From: Hydractinia symbiolongicarpus
Taxonomy: Eukaryota > Cnidaria > Hydrozoa > Anthoathecata > Hydractiniidae
NCBI RefSeq assembly: GCF_029227915.1
Contig: NC_079880.1
Coordinates: 18,618,001 to 18,682,000, forward strand
Reading direction: 5' to 3'
Length of the DNA stretch: 64,000 nt
The notes under the pieces are model-generated. The model ran no database searches. It saw only the letters and a list, made by a program, of their open reading frames with translations, and was not told where the DNA came from. The position numbers and the translations under genes were made by a program. Positions 9,701 to 21,548 of the stretch are shown here, in pieces. Positions within the stretch are counted from its first letter, which is position 1; every line of letters starts with the position of its first letter.

Positions 9701-12700
9701 CTACGACGCACTAACATCTGTGGTCAACAAAGTTACAAAAAGACAGACCAAAACAAAAATGAAATCCAAAGAAGACGAGCTAAATAAAATTGTTGGAAAA
9801 TATCCAAAAAACAAAAATGAATGAAGACGGAGAGAAGATGATTGAATTTTGTAATGCACATAATCTACGCATCACTAACACCTTCCTTAAACACAAACCA
9901 ATCCACCAAACAACATGGACTTCGCCTGCATCATTCAAAAACATTATGGATGCAAAAACAAAAACACTAAAAAGAAACCCATACGAAATCAAATACATTA
10001 TATAGTTGTAAAAAACAACAATATTACAGAAACCTTCGACTCGCGAGCACACACAACTCATATAACCAGCTCCGATCTCAAGCCCGTAATTACAAATATT
10101 CAAATCCAATGGGTCACAAAAAGACACAACAACAACAACAACAAAAAAACCCAGCTAAACATCAGAAAATTTGTCGACAAAGAACTGAAGCAACAATACA
10201 AGGATCTAATCACAGCAGAACAAACCATTGGCTATAAAAACAAGACCAAGAAAGCTGATAGAGATGATATTCAAAAACTGTCACAAATGCAACGACGAAA
10301 CATTAACACAAATTTTGAGAATACACAGAAATTGAATACTGACTGAGAATCACAACGTCCTGCGACAAGAGGAAAATCAAAAAATACGAAACTCGTTGAA
10401 AGGTCTTGAGAATATTCCGAACAGTGATAAGCAAATGTTCGAAGCAGTTAAGAAGCTTAAGCAGATGAAACCACGAGAACCACTACTGATAAAAGGAGCA
10501 GATGGGATGACAAGCGACGAAAAAGAACAAACCGAGATACTGATTTCTTCAAAAAGGTCTTCTTAAAAAATTCAGATCCCATGCCAGACATTTAACCGAC
10601 TGCATTGACTACACCCTTCACGAGCGAAGAGATCAGGAAAGCAGTATTCAAGATGAAAGTGCAGGCTACGATGGGATTTAAATAGAACTCATAAAGAACG
10701 CGTCAACAAAAATATTAGAAGTAAACGCAGATATCTATAACAATTTGGCACAAACTGGCAACTGTCAGAAAGAAATAACATACGGACTGCTACGACCTCT
10801 TCAAAAACCAGGAAAATCTAAAGGAACAGTGTCAAATCTGTGTCCTGTAGCCTTACTACCGATCCTGAGAAAAATACTTGCAGCATGTATCATGGCCAAG
10901 ATCAAGACAAAAAATAAGTAACGAAATCCCACTTACACAAGCCCCATACAGACAAGAAAGATCGACAACGGAACACGTATTTTCCTGCAAACAAGTCATT
11001 AAAAGAACAGCGTCAACAGAAAAATACTTTTTGAAAATCTCACCTCCACCATCGCAAGTAATGAACTCCATATACTCAAGCAACTACTCGATGTCGAACT
11101 TGCAGTAAAGTGCGGAGACGCCGTCAGGAAAAGCTTCAAAACAGACACCGGAGCCCCACAAGGAGATTGTGCGAGTGCTGACGAATTTAAGTACTACCTT
11201 GCAAAAGCGATGTCTTCTACCATCAACAACTTCAATCCAGACCACGCATACACACAAACAAATATCAGCTATGCCATACCTGATCAGTGGTTAGAGCATA
11301 ACTACTCAACAACAATACAGACAACACACGTTGACATAGAAATGCAGTGCGCAGATGACATCAGCAGAATTAGCAGTAACTACAACACGATCCAGAAATA
11401 CAAAGCTGAAATTACATCACAGTTACTTCACAATTATGTCATCAACAGAAACACAACAAACTGGAAAAATATAGATTTCTCGGCTCATTTCTAGGCAACA
11501 AAGAAAACATTAAAACAAGGAAAAAACTTGCGACGTCAGCAGCTAACAACCTCCATCACATCTTCAGCAACAAAAACATCACAATTAAAACTAAAATGGT
11601 TCCTCGATATTTTTGTATAACTGTGACATATGGACACTCACAGGATCTGATGCGGAAAAGATCGATGCTTTCCAAAGAAGACTTCTACGACTGCGATGAA
11701 CCCTAACACTGTACAACAACACAAGGGCTAAAAAATGGAGTGATGAAATACGCAAAAGACGGTCAAGATGGTTCGGCAAAATCCAGCAAATGAAATTTAA
11801 TGCTCCTGCATGAAAAGCAATGCAGTATGCAGAGATGCCTTTTAAAAGGCCAAAAGGCAACCCCCCAACGACATGGTCAACTAATGTCAAACAAAACTTA
11901 GCCATCTTAAACATAGATTGGCAAAACGCACGCAAAGTTGCGGTGCATCACCCAAAAGACTGGGAACGAATGATAAAGAAATTATTTTAATCTTTTTTTT
12001 ACAGTATCGATACTGTAAATTTATTTACGAAATATCGAATGAAATGAAAATGAAATTCCTGGTTTATGTTTGCAAGGACTTAATTTCGGATGGTGCAACA
12101 AATCAAACGTCAAAACTCAAATTTACCGGCTTTGTTGATATATACGAAAAATTTCCCTACGAGTCCCCTATTAAGATTTCGATCGTTTTGCTGACGAATG
12201 AGAATTCAAAATTACTTTGATGTTTGCCGGATACGCAGAAGCTCTCATTAAGACGGCGATCGAATTTGCATGCAAGTAGGTTGTTTAACCTTGTATAAGC
12301 AAGGATAGCTGCTTTCTCACCATCCAAACAAAGGTTAGTTTTATTTCCAAATAAATTGTAATCGTAGGCTTTATAACCGCTTAACTATAAAAGCTTGTTC
12401 CCGTTGTCTGTTGAAACAAACACACATCTGAATAATTTTCGAAACACGTTTTGTTTTGATTTTCTGTTAGTTTTATTAATTATTTATAACATCAAATTCT
12501 TGCTTGTTTATTTTTATAAAAAGAGGTGAGATTGAAAAATATTTTAAAAAACCAAGACGACAAAGCTTTGTGAATGTATTTCAAAAAAACTCTGCGATGC
12601 AAATTCGATATTTTGGTGCCGTTAAAAAAAGGACTCTTTAAGATGTCCAGTAAAGCAAATTCTCTCGTCGATCCCAAATTTTCATCAATGCGATATATTT

Positions 12701-15411
12701 ATCGTGTTGTCGTACGCAATCGATATTTTTTATAAAACCTAATTAATAAGAGAGAGAGAACTAAAAAGCACTTTGTTAATAGAGATTGTTCACTACTTCG
12801 TGTTTGCAACCTTTAATCGCTTTTTTATAAAAATACTAAAATTCTAACCAGGCATTATTCTTATTTTTTTATTTTTCTAAGCAATAATCCGGATAAACTA
12901 TCTGAGTTCATCACTAACATATTGCCGCACGTAGTGTAGAGGGTTCGCATGCAGCTCCCAGTTATGGGGACCGCGGATCGAATCCCGCTCACTGCCAGGC
13001 AGTATGTTAGTGATGAACAAAGTAGTTCTCTTTCAGTATGACTTAAAAGTATTATACTCGCCCGTCATGATCAGAGGTCTGATCGGGGTGAAGCATTCTC
13101 TGTTGAGAATGAAATACGGATGTGCTATGATAAATATTCACCTATGTATACACACCATCCGGATAAACTATCTGAGTTCATCACTAACATATTGCCGCAC
13201 GTAGTGTAGTGGGTTCGCCTGCGGCTCACAGTTATGGGGACCGCGGATCGAATCCCGCTCACTGCCAGGCAGTATGTTAGTGATGAACAAAGTAGTTCTC
13301 TTTCAGTATAATAGACCTATTGTTTCAACCTTAAATCTCAACCTTACATCCTCGTCGCCACGGTTTGTTGCCTAATGTCAAAGCCACTAGCGCTTACTTG
13401 ACAGCTAACAAGACCACCCTGGTACAGGCTGCTTTTCATAACCAGTATATTGGTTACTATGAATAAATAATGATTTGCCTCGCTGTTACACAGTCTGCGG
13501 CTGGTAAAAGCAACTTTATCGAGTCATCGTTCTTCAGGGCAAGAACGATGAATCTTAGATGTTCTAACACCAAGCTAAAATGACCTTCGTGAACCTTTTT
13601 CGGGTTTTGCCGTGTTTCCGAGATTAAGCTGTGTGAAATCAAAACAAAATTCGGAGAAATCGGAAACAAGCTACGCGCAACCATTTTAAACAGAATACTG
13701 GTATTGTTAAAAAGATGTCTTTAAAACTTTTCTTGAAAATATGTGAATTGGATTATAGTAGTAACAATGTATTTGACGAAGAAAATAATCTTTATTTTTT
13801 ATTCTTTGCAGATGGTTTGGAACATATCCTGAAATATGGAGTATGTTTAGCACTACTGCAAGAAACGTGGACGATTTGCTGGAATCGCCGTCCATTATGA
13901 ATCATTCGAAGAAATTTGAAGAATTATTTGAGATTGTCATTTATAATTTGCATAAACGCGAAAAACTTGTCGAATCGTTGATTGAATATGGTAAATTTCA
14001 CCATTCCTTTGGCGCACAGCAAAGATTCGCTACTGTAAGTATTGATGAAACTCCCTTAACCAGTCACAAATATAAGACACCAATTATGGTTCGGTTTCAC
14101 GTGACAGCATTTATCACTATAGTGCAAAAAGCTCACTAGGTTATTTTTGTCGCATGCGTACTATAAAAAAATGCGCACGCGCTAACAAAAGAGCTTGTGA
14201 GTTTTCGCGCTACAGTGAAAAATGCACTCATGTCAACACGAGTCTTAAACACAGCGTTGCCGTCACGTTAGGTAAAATATCGAAATTAATCACGCTTGAT
14301 TACAAGTGTGCCAGTTGTTAACCCTATTTGACATGGCATTTATTGGCCCTTGTAAGTATGGGAGAAGGTAAAAACATCCGACTGTCGATAAATTCTGATA
14401 GAATAATGCTTTTAAAAAAACTTTACATAATTGAAGTGTAAAAAAAAAGAAATAAGTTAGGATAATAATTTTCCTGCTGATGTCATCAGCAGTTTAAAAT
14501 CGGACAAAGTACCATTGCTATCCAAATCGCAGGAGAACGTTCCGGCCGAGTGGTTATGGTCAATATGTTGACATTTTATTTTAATTCTCTCTAAGTGATA
14601 TCAAGGTGGTATAAATACCATTTGTAACAAATGTTTCCGCTTTTGCTGAAAGGATAAGTACTAGGAAGGGACATTCTGAAAATCCGACACATATCGTATA
14701 TCGGATCAAAATTGTGAAAATTTAGGGAAGACGGGTTTCCGAAGTGTTTTAAAACTTAACGAAAATGTTAAAAATAAAAACAAACTGTAAAGTTTTCACA
14801 TTCTCATGATCATTAAATTACAACTTAGAGCACTTTCCCCTTTTAAAGGGTTTTCTTTGATGTTTTTGAAAATTGTCGTGTTGTCATCAACAAAACAATT
14901 GAGAAACAGTTGAGCAAGTGTTTCTGAAGATTTTAAAAGTTGAATGTCTCGGCAACTTTATATCCCCGTTTATATATGCTAATATCATGAGAAACTGTTG
15001 CACTTGGTTACGATACCCATTTTATAACCACTATAATCAATCAGTTTGTTGCAAAACAAAATTTTAGGTAAAGCCACTAGATTTACTTAAACAATGGCAA
15101 TTCTAAGGGTTATTTTAACGCATAACACGGATGACGAACGTTAAATCGCAAAAAATTTTTAAACATATTTCATTGTCTCTTTTTTGTAGACCTTAGCTAC
15201 AGGTCTGAAGTTTGCTGTGTTCTCGTATTTGCAAAATGATCATAATCAGGATGATTGCAAAACACAAGAAGCGTGGGACAGTCTATTCAGCTTTTTGTCT
15301 GGGTTGCTGAAATTAGGTATGCGAAAAGCGATTGAAGAAGAGAAAGCAGATGGAAGAGATCCGAAACAATCAACTAGTCAAAAAACAATATTTGAAGAAT
15401 TTTCTGTTTGA
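6765..15411 (+). CDS. Globin A, globin-X/neuroglobin-like, predicted lipid-anchored (3 exons, 196 aa)
   Basis: Exons: 6765-6910, 13812-14034, 15190-15411. The phases fit (146+223+222 nt) with GT-AG borders; exon 1 ends AG before GTAGTG and exon 2 ends before GTAAGT. The protein starts MGNGC, so Gly2 can be myristoylated and Cys5 palmitoylated, as in globin X. Helix A has the typical Trp (LKLSWGKIKP). Exon 2 holds WFGTYPEIWSMF with the CD1 Phe, NHSKKF with distal His E7, and YGKFHHSFGA with proximal His F8, so haem binding is expected. Exon 3 holds helices G-H and a charged tail. By family it would bind O2 or NO at a membrane or act in redox or signalling. Intron 1 is about 6.9 kb and contains a SINE, a decayed LINE and the start of a tandem duplication. 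An AATAAA lies 55 bases after the stop. The exon 1 assignment is inferred from matching phase and from genes C and D. Confidence 0.88.
7180..8099. other. Intronic AT-rich DNA of globin A
   Basis: Lies in the long first intron of globin A. No repeat family or extra exon is recognised. Confidence 0.5.
8100..8395 (+). mobile_element. tRNA-derived SINE (family 1)
   Basis: A Pol III type promoter is visible: A box TAGCTTGGTGG at 8111-8121 and B box GGGGTTCGATTTTCC near 8153-8167, in a degraded tRNA-like head ending GGCGGC. A non-tRNA body continues to about 8395. The mismatches in the B box suggest an old copy. The ends are approximate because no clear target-site duplication was found. Confidence 0.7.
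9400..11989 (+). mobile_element. Decayed non-LTR retrotransposon (endonuclease + reverse transcriptase) in globin A intron 1
   Basis: Frameshifted pieces appear in the order of a LINE ORF2. Near 9430-9640 is an endonuclease start (KETHIKT, AGVGILVRP, SDRICVI). Near 9830-10140 is the endonuclease C-terminal part (TNTFLKHKPIHQTTW, RNPYRNQIHYIVV-like, SDLKPVI). RT pieces follow at 10400-11300, including QAPYRQERSTTEH near 10940. At about 11740-11989 is a typical LINE C terminus (RRSRWFGKIQ, RPKGNPPTTW, and a final KDWERMIKKLF). Many stops and frameshifts break it, so it is not active. It is a different family from the LINE at the left edge. The 3' end falls within a few bases of the start of the tandem duplication; the 5' end is uncertain. 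Confidence 0.8.
11998..12019. repeat. Perfect 22-bp palindrome at start of duplication unit 1
   Basis: The half site is TTTACAGTATC followed directly by its reverse complement. It abuts the 3' end of the decayed LINE and the left edge of the duplicated unit. The TACAGT/ACTGTA words resemble abutting termini of Tc1/mariner-type elements, but that is only a suggestion. Confidence 0.95.
12906..13018 (+). mobile_element. 113-bp element: tRNA-like core inside 21-bp inverted repeats (copy 1)
   Basis: The arms 12906-12926 (GTTCATCACTAACATATTGCC... end) and 12998-13018 are reverse complements with one mismatch. Between them is a tRNA-like core with an A box (TAGTGTAGAGG near 12932) and a B box (GGATCGAATCCC near 12976-12987), about 45 nt apart. 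The repeat between copies extends a little beyond the arms (from CCGGATAAACTATCTGA to TTCTCTTTCAGTAT). The structure mixes SINE and MITE features. Confidence 0.8.
13176..13288 (+). mobile_element. TIR-bounded tRNA-like element (copy 2)
   Basis: Second copy, 270 bp after the first and in the same orientation. It differs by a few bases around the A box (GTGGGTTCGCCTGCGGC). The arms are conserved. Confidence 0.8.
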
Positions 15412-15465
15412 ATTTAAACGAAAGTTTTTTTAAAAAACATTGCGGCGAATATTTTTTCAGGTATA

Positions 15466-15471
15466 AATAAA
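15466..15471 (+). terminator. Polyadenylation signal AATAAA of globin A
   Basis: Canonical hexamer 55 bases after the globin A stop codon. The same signal recurs in unit 2 after copy B (near 21226). Confidence 0.55.
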
Positions 15472-15751
15472 AACTGTAAGGTACAAGATCAGATAAAAAT
15501 AATATTGTAGCTGTGACAAGCCCATTAATTCGTTAGTTTATGGACACTAATCCGTGTCTTTCGCATTGTTTGAGATGGTAATGAACATATTAGTGCATAC
15601 AAATATTTTTTAACTAAAGGAGACAAGCAGGCGCATGAACAATGTCTTAAGCACACTTTAAGACGGCTTAAATCACTTATTTTACTTGTACATATGTATA
15701 CATATCAAATTTGTTTGTTAATAAAATACGTTGATGCTTTCGTTGCTGTTT

Positions 15752-15795
15752 TTGTTGTTGTTGTTGTTGTTTTTGTTGTTGTTGTTGTTGTTGTT
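15752..15795. repeat. (TTG)n microsatellite, unit 1
   Basis: Interrupted TTG run. The matching run in unit 2 (about 21511-21548) is shorter. Confidence 0.9.
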
Positions 15796-17307
15796 ATACA
15801 CATGCTAAAATCCCAGACGGAATACAATTGACATCTCTCCAAAGTGAAAATTATTGGTGCAAGAAAATTGTCCGCTTTAAATAGATGTCTGCTTTTTGCG
15901 GAATTTTAAACGAAGAAGATTCTCATTCTAAACTAAGAGACTATGTGTTAAGGCATAATTCATAACAAAAAATACAGACTCAAGATTTACAAAGTACTTT
16001 GATTGATAACTCTTTCTTATCGTTGTTGACAACAAACAACACAATAAAAAAAGTTGTTATCCCTGTTAACACTGGGCTTTTTATAATACAGCAACAAAGA
16101 GAGGAGGGCATAAAGCGCCTGCGGGTCATAAATCTGGAACTAATTATGCTTAATACAAACAGATTCCACGCAAAAGAGTATTGTGGTGACGTCATTGGGA
16201 TCATTTTCTTAATTTTGTAATAAATTTAAATAAGCATTGTTGGTGATGCGGCTTAATTTCTTTAGCTTAATATCTATCCATCCCAAGTACCACTGTCCGT
16301 CTTATAGGCTGTCCACTTTAGACGCTGTGTGCTTTAGCGATTTTCCACGTGTACTAGAAACGAGGGTAAAATTTCAGAGTTCGTCCAAAGCAATTATAAA
16401 TAGAGTTTCTATTGAATACATACGTATTGCCGTCAGTGAAGGCAAACAGACTTAGGCTATTTAGTTAATTTCAAATTCTTTTTCATTAATTGTGCTGATG
16501 TCAGTATGCTCAGCCTTCTAAATGTTACCTCAGGCGGTCGTTGCGTGGATTGTTTCGTAATGCGGACATGGCCTAGACTGACAGCAGTGCATTTTAACGC
16601 TGCTTGCCTCCTTGCACATCTGCAAAAGCAAAGCATAGGTAGCTGCGAAGCTTTGACAAGGTAATTATGTTTGGTGATTTCGAAAAATACCCATAAATCG
16701 GTCTTTTGCAATAATATTATATCTGGAATTGTAGCGGCTAGCTATTTTTACTTTTAACAAAGATATAAAACGGTAGTGAAACATCATAAGTAATAAAGGA
16801 CGTTAGTCAAGTTTCAACGTTGTGAATGTGATGTATTTGTCAGAAAAACTTGAAGAGATAAAGGGGAAGTGGTCTTGGTCCCTATAGATAGCTAAAACCA
16901 TCGAAATAAATAATTAAAAAGATTTACGTAAAAAGAAAAAAAAAAGAAGAAGAAAACGGAATAGAGAGATAAAAAAAAGTTGTAGTTATTTTAAAAAAAT
17001 TACATCACAATGTTTTAAAAAGCCTGGAATGGAGCTTATACTGCAAGTAATAACGTACCATTAGAATGTCCTTATTGACTAAAGAAAACCCCCGTTCGCA
17101 ATTAGCACTCCTAACGCTACTCCTCAAACTAACATTTTTGGCTCCCAGAAAGACGTACAGCCAGCCACCCTCTTCCCCAAGGTTTTTTGCCTTTTTAATA
17201 TGAGAGAAGACGGCGAAGAATACCGTGGTATCGTTAGGTGATTTTTGGCCGAAATATGGCCAGATCATGCAAAAACGTTATACGTTAATTTATGCGACCA
17301 ACAATAG

Positions 17308-17619
17308 TATGAGAGTAAGTACGTTTAGTTTAGTTAGTACGAGAGTAAGTACGTTTAGTTAGTACGAGAGTAAGTACGTTTAGTTTAGTATGAGAGTAAG
17401 TACGTTTAGTTTAGTATGAGAGTAAGTACGTTTACATTAGTACGAGAGTAAGTACGTTTAGTTTAGTATGAGAGTAAGTACGTTTAGTTTAGTACGAGAG
17501 TAAGTACGTTTAGTTTAGTACGAGAGTAAGTACGTTTAGTTTAGTACGAGAGTAAGTACGTTTAGTTTAGTACGAGAGTAAGTACGTTTAGTTTAGTACG
17601 AGAGAAAGTACATTTGGTA
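17308..17619. repeat. 26-bp minisatellite, about 12 copies
   Basis: The unit is GTACGAGAGTAAGTACG followed by TTTAGTTTA, with C/T variation in GTA(C/T)GAG and a few shortened units. It ends duplication unit 1. Confidence 0.95.
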
Positions 17620-17741
17620 GAATACTGGGACCATTTCTCACTTACAAGCTGCTTTTCTGGGACCGAAAAGTTTTCTGGGACCAATGCCGGTCACAGAAAA
17701 AAAGAAAGTTGTTGTTTTTGATAGTTTTGATAGTTCTTTTT

Positions 17742-17763
17742 TTTACAGTATCGATACTGTAAA
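17742..17763. repeat. Perfect 22-bp palindrome at start of duplication unit 2
   Basis: Identical to 11998-12019 and again placed exactly at the left edge of the duplicated unit. Confidence 0.95.
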
Positions 17764-18653
17764 TTTATTTACGAAATATCGAATAAAATGAAAATGAAAT
17801 TCCTGGTTTATGTTTCCAAGGACTTAATTTCGGATGGTGCAACAAATCAAACGTCAAAACTCAAATTTTACCGGCTTTGTTGATATATACGAAAAATTTC
17901 CCTCAAGTCCCCTATTAAGATTTCGATCGTTTTGCTGACGAATTGGAATTCAAAATTACTTTGATGTTTGCCGGATACGCAGAAGCTCTCATTAAGACGG
18001 CGATCGAATTTGCATGCAAGTAGGTTGTTTAACCTTGTATAAGTAAGGATAGCTGCTTTCTCACCATCCAAACAAAGGTTAGTTTTATTTCCAAATAAAT
18101 TGTAATCGTAGGCTTTATAACCGCTTAACTATAAAAGCTTGTTCCCGTTGTCTGTTGAAACAAACACACATCTGAATAATTTTCGAAACACGTTTTGTTT
18201 TGATTTTCTGTTAGTTTTATTAATTATTTATAACATCAAATTCTTGCTTGTTTATTTTTATAAAAAGAGGTGAGATTGAAAAATATTTTAAAAAACCAAG
18301 ACGACAAAGCTTTGTGAATGTATTTCAAAAAAACTCTGCGATGCAAATTCGATATTTTGGTGCCGTTAAAAAAAGGACTCTTTAAGATGTCCAGTAAAGC
18401 AAATTCTCTCGTCGATCCCAAATTTTCATCAATGCGATATATTTATTTATCGTGTTGTCGTACGCAATCGATATTTTTTATAAAACCTAATTAATAAGAG
18501 AGAGAGAACTAAAAAGCACTTTGTTAATAGAGATTGTTCACTACTTCGTGTTTGCAACCTTTAATCGCTTTTTTATAAATATACTAAAATTCTAACCAGA
18601 CATTATTCTTATTTCTTTATTTTTCTAAGCAATAATCCGGATAAACTATCTGA

Positions 18654-18766
18654 GTTCATCACTAACATATTGCCGCACGTAGTGTAGAGGGTTCGCATGC
18701 AGCTCCCAGTTATGGGGACCGCGGATCGAATCCCGCTCACTGCCAGGCAGTATGTTAGTGATGAAC
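18654..18766 (+). mobile_element. TIR-bounded tRNA-like element (copy 3)
   Basis: Equivalent of copy 1 in duplication unit 2. Confidence 0.8.
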
Positions 18767-18923
18767 AAAGTAGTTCTCTTTCAGTATGACTTAAAAGTAT
18801 TATACTCGCCCGTCATGATCAGAGGTCTGATCGGGGTGAAGCATTCTCTGTTGAGAATGAAATACGGATGTGCTATGATAAATATTCACCTATGTATACA
18901 CACCATCCGGATAAACTACCTGA

Positions 18924-19036
18924 GTTCATCACTAACATATTGCCGCACGTAGTGTAGTGGGTTCGCCTGCGGCTCACAGTTATGTGGACCGCGGATCGAA
19001 TCCCGCTCACTGCCAGGCAGTATGTTAGTGATGAAC
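18924..19036 (+). mobile_element. TIR-bounded tRNA-like element (copy 4)
   Basis: Equivalent of copy 2 in duplication unit 2, with one further substitution in the core (TATGTGGACC). Confidence 0.8.
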
Positions 19037-19559
19037 AAAGTAGTTCTCTTTCAGTATAATAGACCTTTTGTTTCAACCTTAAATCTCAACCTTACATCCT
19101 CGTCGCCACGGTTTGTTGCCTAATGTCAAAGCCACTAGCGCTTACTTGACAGCTAACAAGACCACCCTGGTACAGGCTGCTTTTCTTAACCAGTATATTG
19201 GTTACTATGAATAAATAATGATTTGCCTCGCTGTTACACAGTCTGCGGCTGGTAAAAGCAACTTTATCGAGTCATCGTTCTTCAGGGCAAGAACGATGAA
19301 TCTTAGATGTTCTAACACCAAGCTAAAATGACCTTCGTGAACCTTTTTCGGGTTTTGCCGTGTTTCCGAGATTAAGCTGTGTGAAATCAAAACAAAATTC
19401 GGAGAAATCGGAAACAAGCTACGCGCAACCATTTTAAACAGAATACTGGTATTGTTAAAAAGATGTCTTTAAAACTTTTCTTGAAAATATGTGAATTGGA
19501 TTATAGTAGTAACAATGTATTTGACGAAGAAAATAATCTTTATTTTTTATCCCTTGCAG

Positions 19560-21158
19560 ATGGTTTGGAACATATCCTGAAATATGGAGTATGTTTAGCA
19601 CTACTGCAAAAAACGTGGACGATTTGCTGGAATCGCCGTCCATTATGAATCATTCGAAGAAATTTGAAGAATTATTTGAGATTGTCATTTATAATTTGCA
19701 TAAACGCGAAAAACTTGTCGAATCGTTGATTGAATATGGTAAATTTCACCATTCCTTTGGCGCACAGCAAAGATTCGCTACTGTAAGTATTGATGAAACT
19801 CCCTTAACCAGTCACAAATATAAGACACCAATTATGGTTCGGTTTCACGTGACAGCATTTATCACTATAGTGCAAAAAGCTCACTAGGTTATTTTTGTCG
19901 CATGCGTACTATAAAAAAATGCGCACGCGCTAACAAAAGAGCTTGTGAGTTTTCGCGCTACAGTGAAAAATGCACTCACGTCAACACGAGTCTTAAACAC
20001 AGCGTTGCCGTCACGTTAGGTAAAATATCGAAATTAATCACGCTTGATTACAAGTGCGCCAGTTGTTAACCCTATTTGACATGGCATTTATTGGCCCTTG
20101 TAAGTATGGGAGAAGGTAAAAACATCCGACTGTCGATAAATTCTGATAGAATAATGCTTTTAAAAAAACTTTACATAATTGAAGTGTAAAAAAAAAGAAA
20201 TAAGTTAGGATAATAATTTTCCTGCTGATGTCATCAGCAGTTTAAAATCGGACAAAGTACCATTGCTATCCAAACGCAGGAGAACGTTCTGGCCGAGTGG
20301 TTATGGTCAATATGTTGACATTTTATTTTAATTCTCTCAAAGTGATATCAAGGTGGTATAAATACCATTTGTAACAAATGTTTCCGCTTTTGCTGAAAGG
20401 ATAAGTACTAGGAAGGGACATTCTGAAAATCCGATACATATCGTATATCGGATCAAAATTGTGAAAATTTAGGGAAGACGGGTTTCCGAAGTGTTTTAAA
20501 ACTTAACGAAAATGTTAAAAATAAAAACAACCAGTAAAGTTTTCACATTCTCATGATCATTAAATTACAACTTAGAGCACTTTCCCCTTTTAAAGGGTTT
20601 TCTTTGATGTTTTTGAAAATTGTCGTGTTGTCATCAACAAAACAATTGAGAAACAGTTGAGCAAGTGTTTCTGAAGATTTTAAAAGTTGAATGTCTCGGC
20701 ACCTCCATATCCCTGTTTATATATGCTAATATCATGAGAAACTGTTGCACTTGGTTACGATACCCATTTTATAACCACTATAATCAATCAGTTTGTTGCA
20801 AAACAAAATTTTAGGTAAAGCCACTAGATTTACTTAAACAATGGCAATTCTAAGGGTTATTTTAACGCAAAACACGGATGACGAACGTTAAATCGCAAAA
20901 AATTTTTAAACATATTTCATTGTCTCTTTTTTGTAGACCTTAGCTACAGGTCTGAAGTTTGCTGTGTTCTCGTATTTGCAAAATGATCATAATCAGGATG
21001 ATTGCAAAACACAAGAAGCGTGGGACAGTCTATTCAGCTTTTTGTCTGGGTTGCTGAAGTTAGGTATGCGAAAAGCGATTGAAGAAGAGAAAGCAGATGG
21101 AAGAGATCCGAAACAATCAACTAGTCAAAAAACAATATTTGAAGAATTTTCTGTTTGA
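19560..21158 (+). pseudogene. Globin B: duplicate of globin exons 2 and 3 without a first exon
   Basis: Exons at 19560-19782 and 20937-21158 match globin A exons 2 and 3 almost exactly. I see one amino-acid difference (Arg to Lys, TTAKNV for TTARNV) and one silent change. CD1 Phe, His E7 and His F8 are intact, as are the splice sites. No MGN-type first exon exists between the duplication edge (17.74 kb) and 19.56 kb, because the duplicated segment begins inside intron 1 of globin A. B is therefore either a 5'-truncated pseudogene or an alternative 3' half that could be joined to exon 1 of A by exon skipping (about 12.6 kb away). The intact reading frame may simply reflect youth. Transcript data would decide. 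Confidence 0.85.
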
Positions 21159-21510
21159 ATTTAAACGAAAGTTTTTTTAAAAAAGAAATCAAGCAATGAC
21201 ATCGCGGCGAATATTTTTTCAGGTATAAATAAAAACTGTAAGGTACAAGATCAGATAAAAATAATATTGTAGCTGTGACAAGCCCATTAATTCGTTAGTT
21301 CATGGACACTAATCCGTGTCTTTCGCATTGTTTGAGATGGTAATGAACATATTAGTGCATACAAATATTTTTTAACTAAAGGAGACAAGCAGGCGCATGA
21401 ACAATGTCTTAAGCACACTTTAAGACGGCTTAAATCACTTATTTTACTTGTACATATGTATACATATCAAATTTGTTTGTTAATAAAATACGTTGATGCT
21501 TTCGTTGCTG

Positions 21511-21548
21511 TTTTTGTTGTTGTTGTTTTTGTTGTTGTTGTTGTTGTT
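21511..21548. repeat. (TTG)n microsatellite, unit 2
   Basis: Counterpart of 15752-15795, contracted. Confidence 0.9.

Larger units (their letters stand above)
11991..17737 (+). repeat. Tandem segmental duplication, unit 1 (about 5.75 kb)
   Basis: This stretch recurs almost base for base at about 17735-23532 with an offset of 5744-5748. It contains two TIR/tRNA-like elements, globin exons 2 and 3, a TTG microsatellite and a 26-bp minisatellite at its right end. The differences seen are single-base changes, small indels and the minisatellite length, so the duplication is recent. Homology begins at the run TCTTTTTTTT and the adjacent palindrome. A 115-bp stretch (17620-17734) between the minisatellite and unit 2 is not part of the repeat. 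Confidence 0.95.

Noticed and set aside
12927-12997. Genuine tRNA gene
   Set aside because: A and B boxes are present, but I cannot fold a full cloverleaf with a plausible anticodon arm, and the copies sit inside inverted repeats, so they are repeat elements.
13457-13684. Minus ORF conserved in both duplication units (also at 19205-19432)
   Set aside because: Conserved only because the DNA is a recent duplicate; no protein features.
17308-17619. Regular repeats as a possible CRISPR array
   Set aside because: Units are contiguous without unique spacers, in an intron-containing eukaryotic context.
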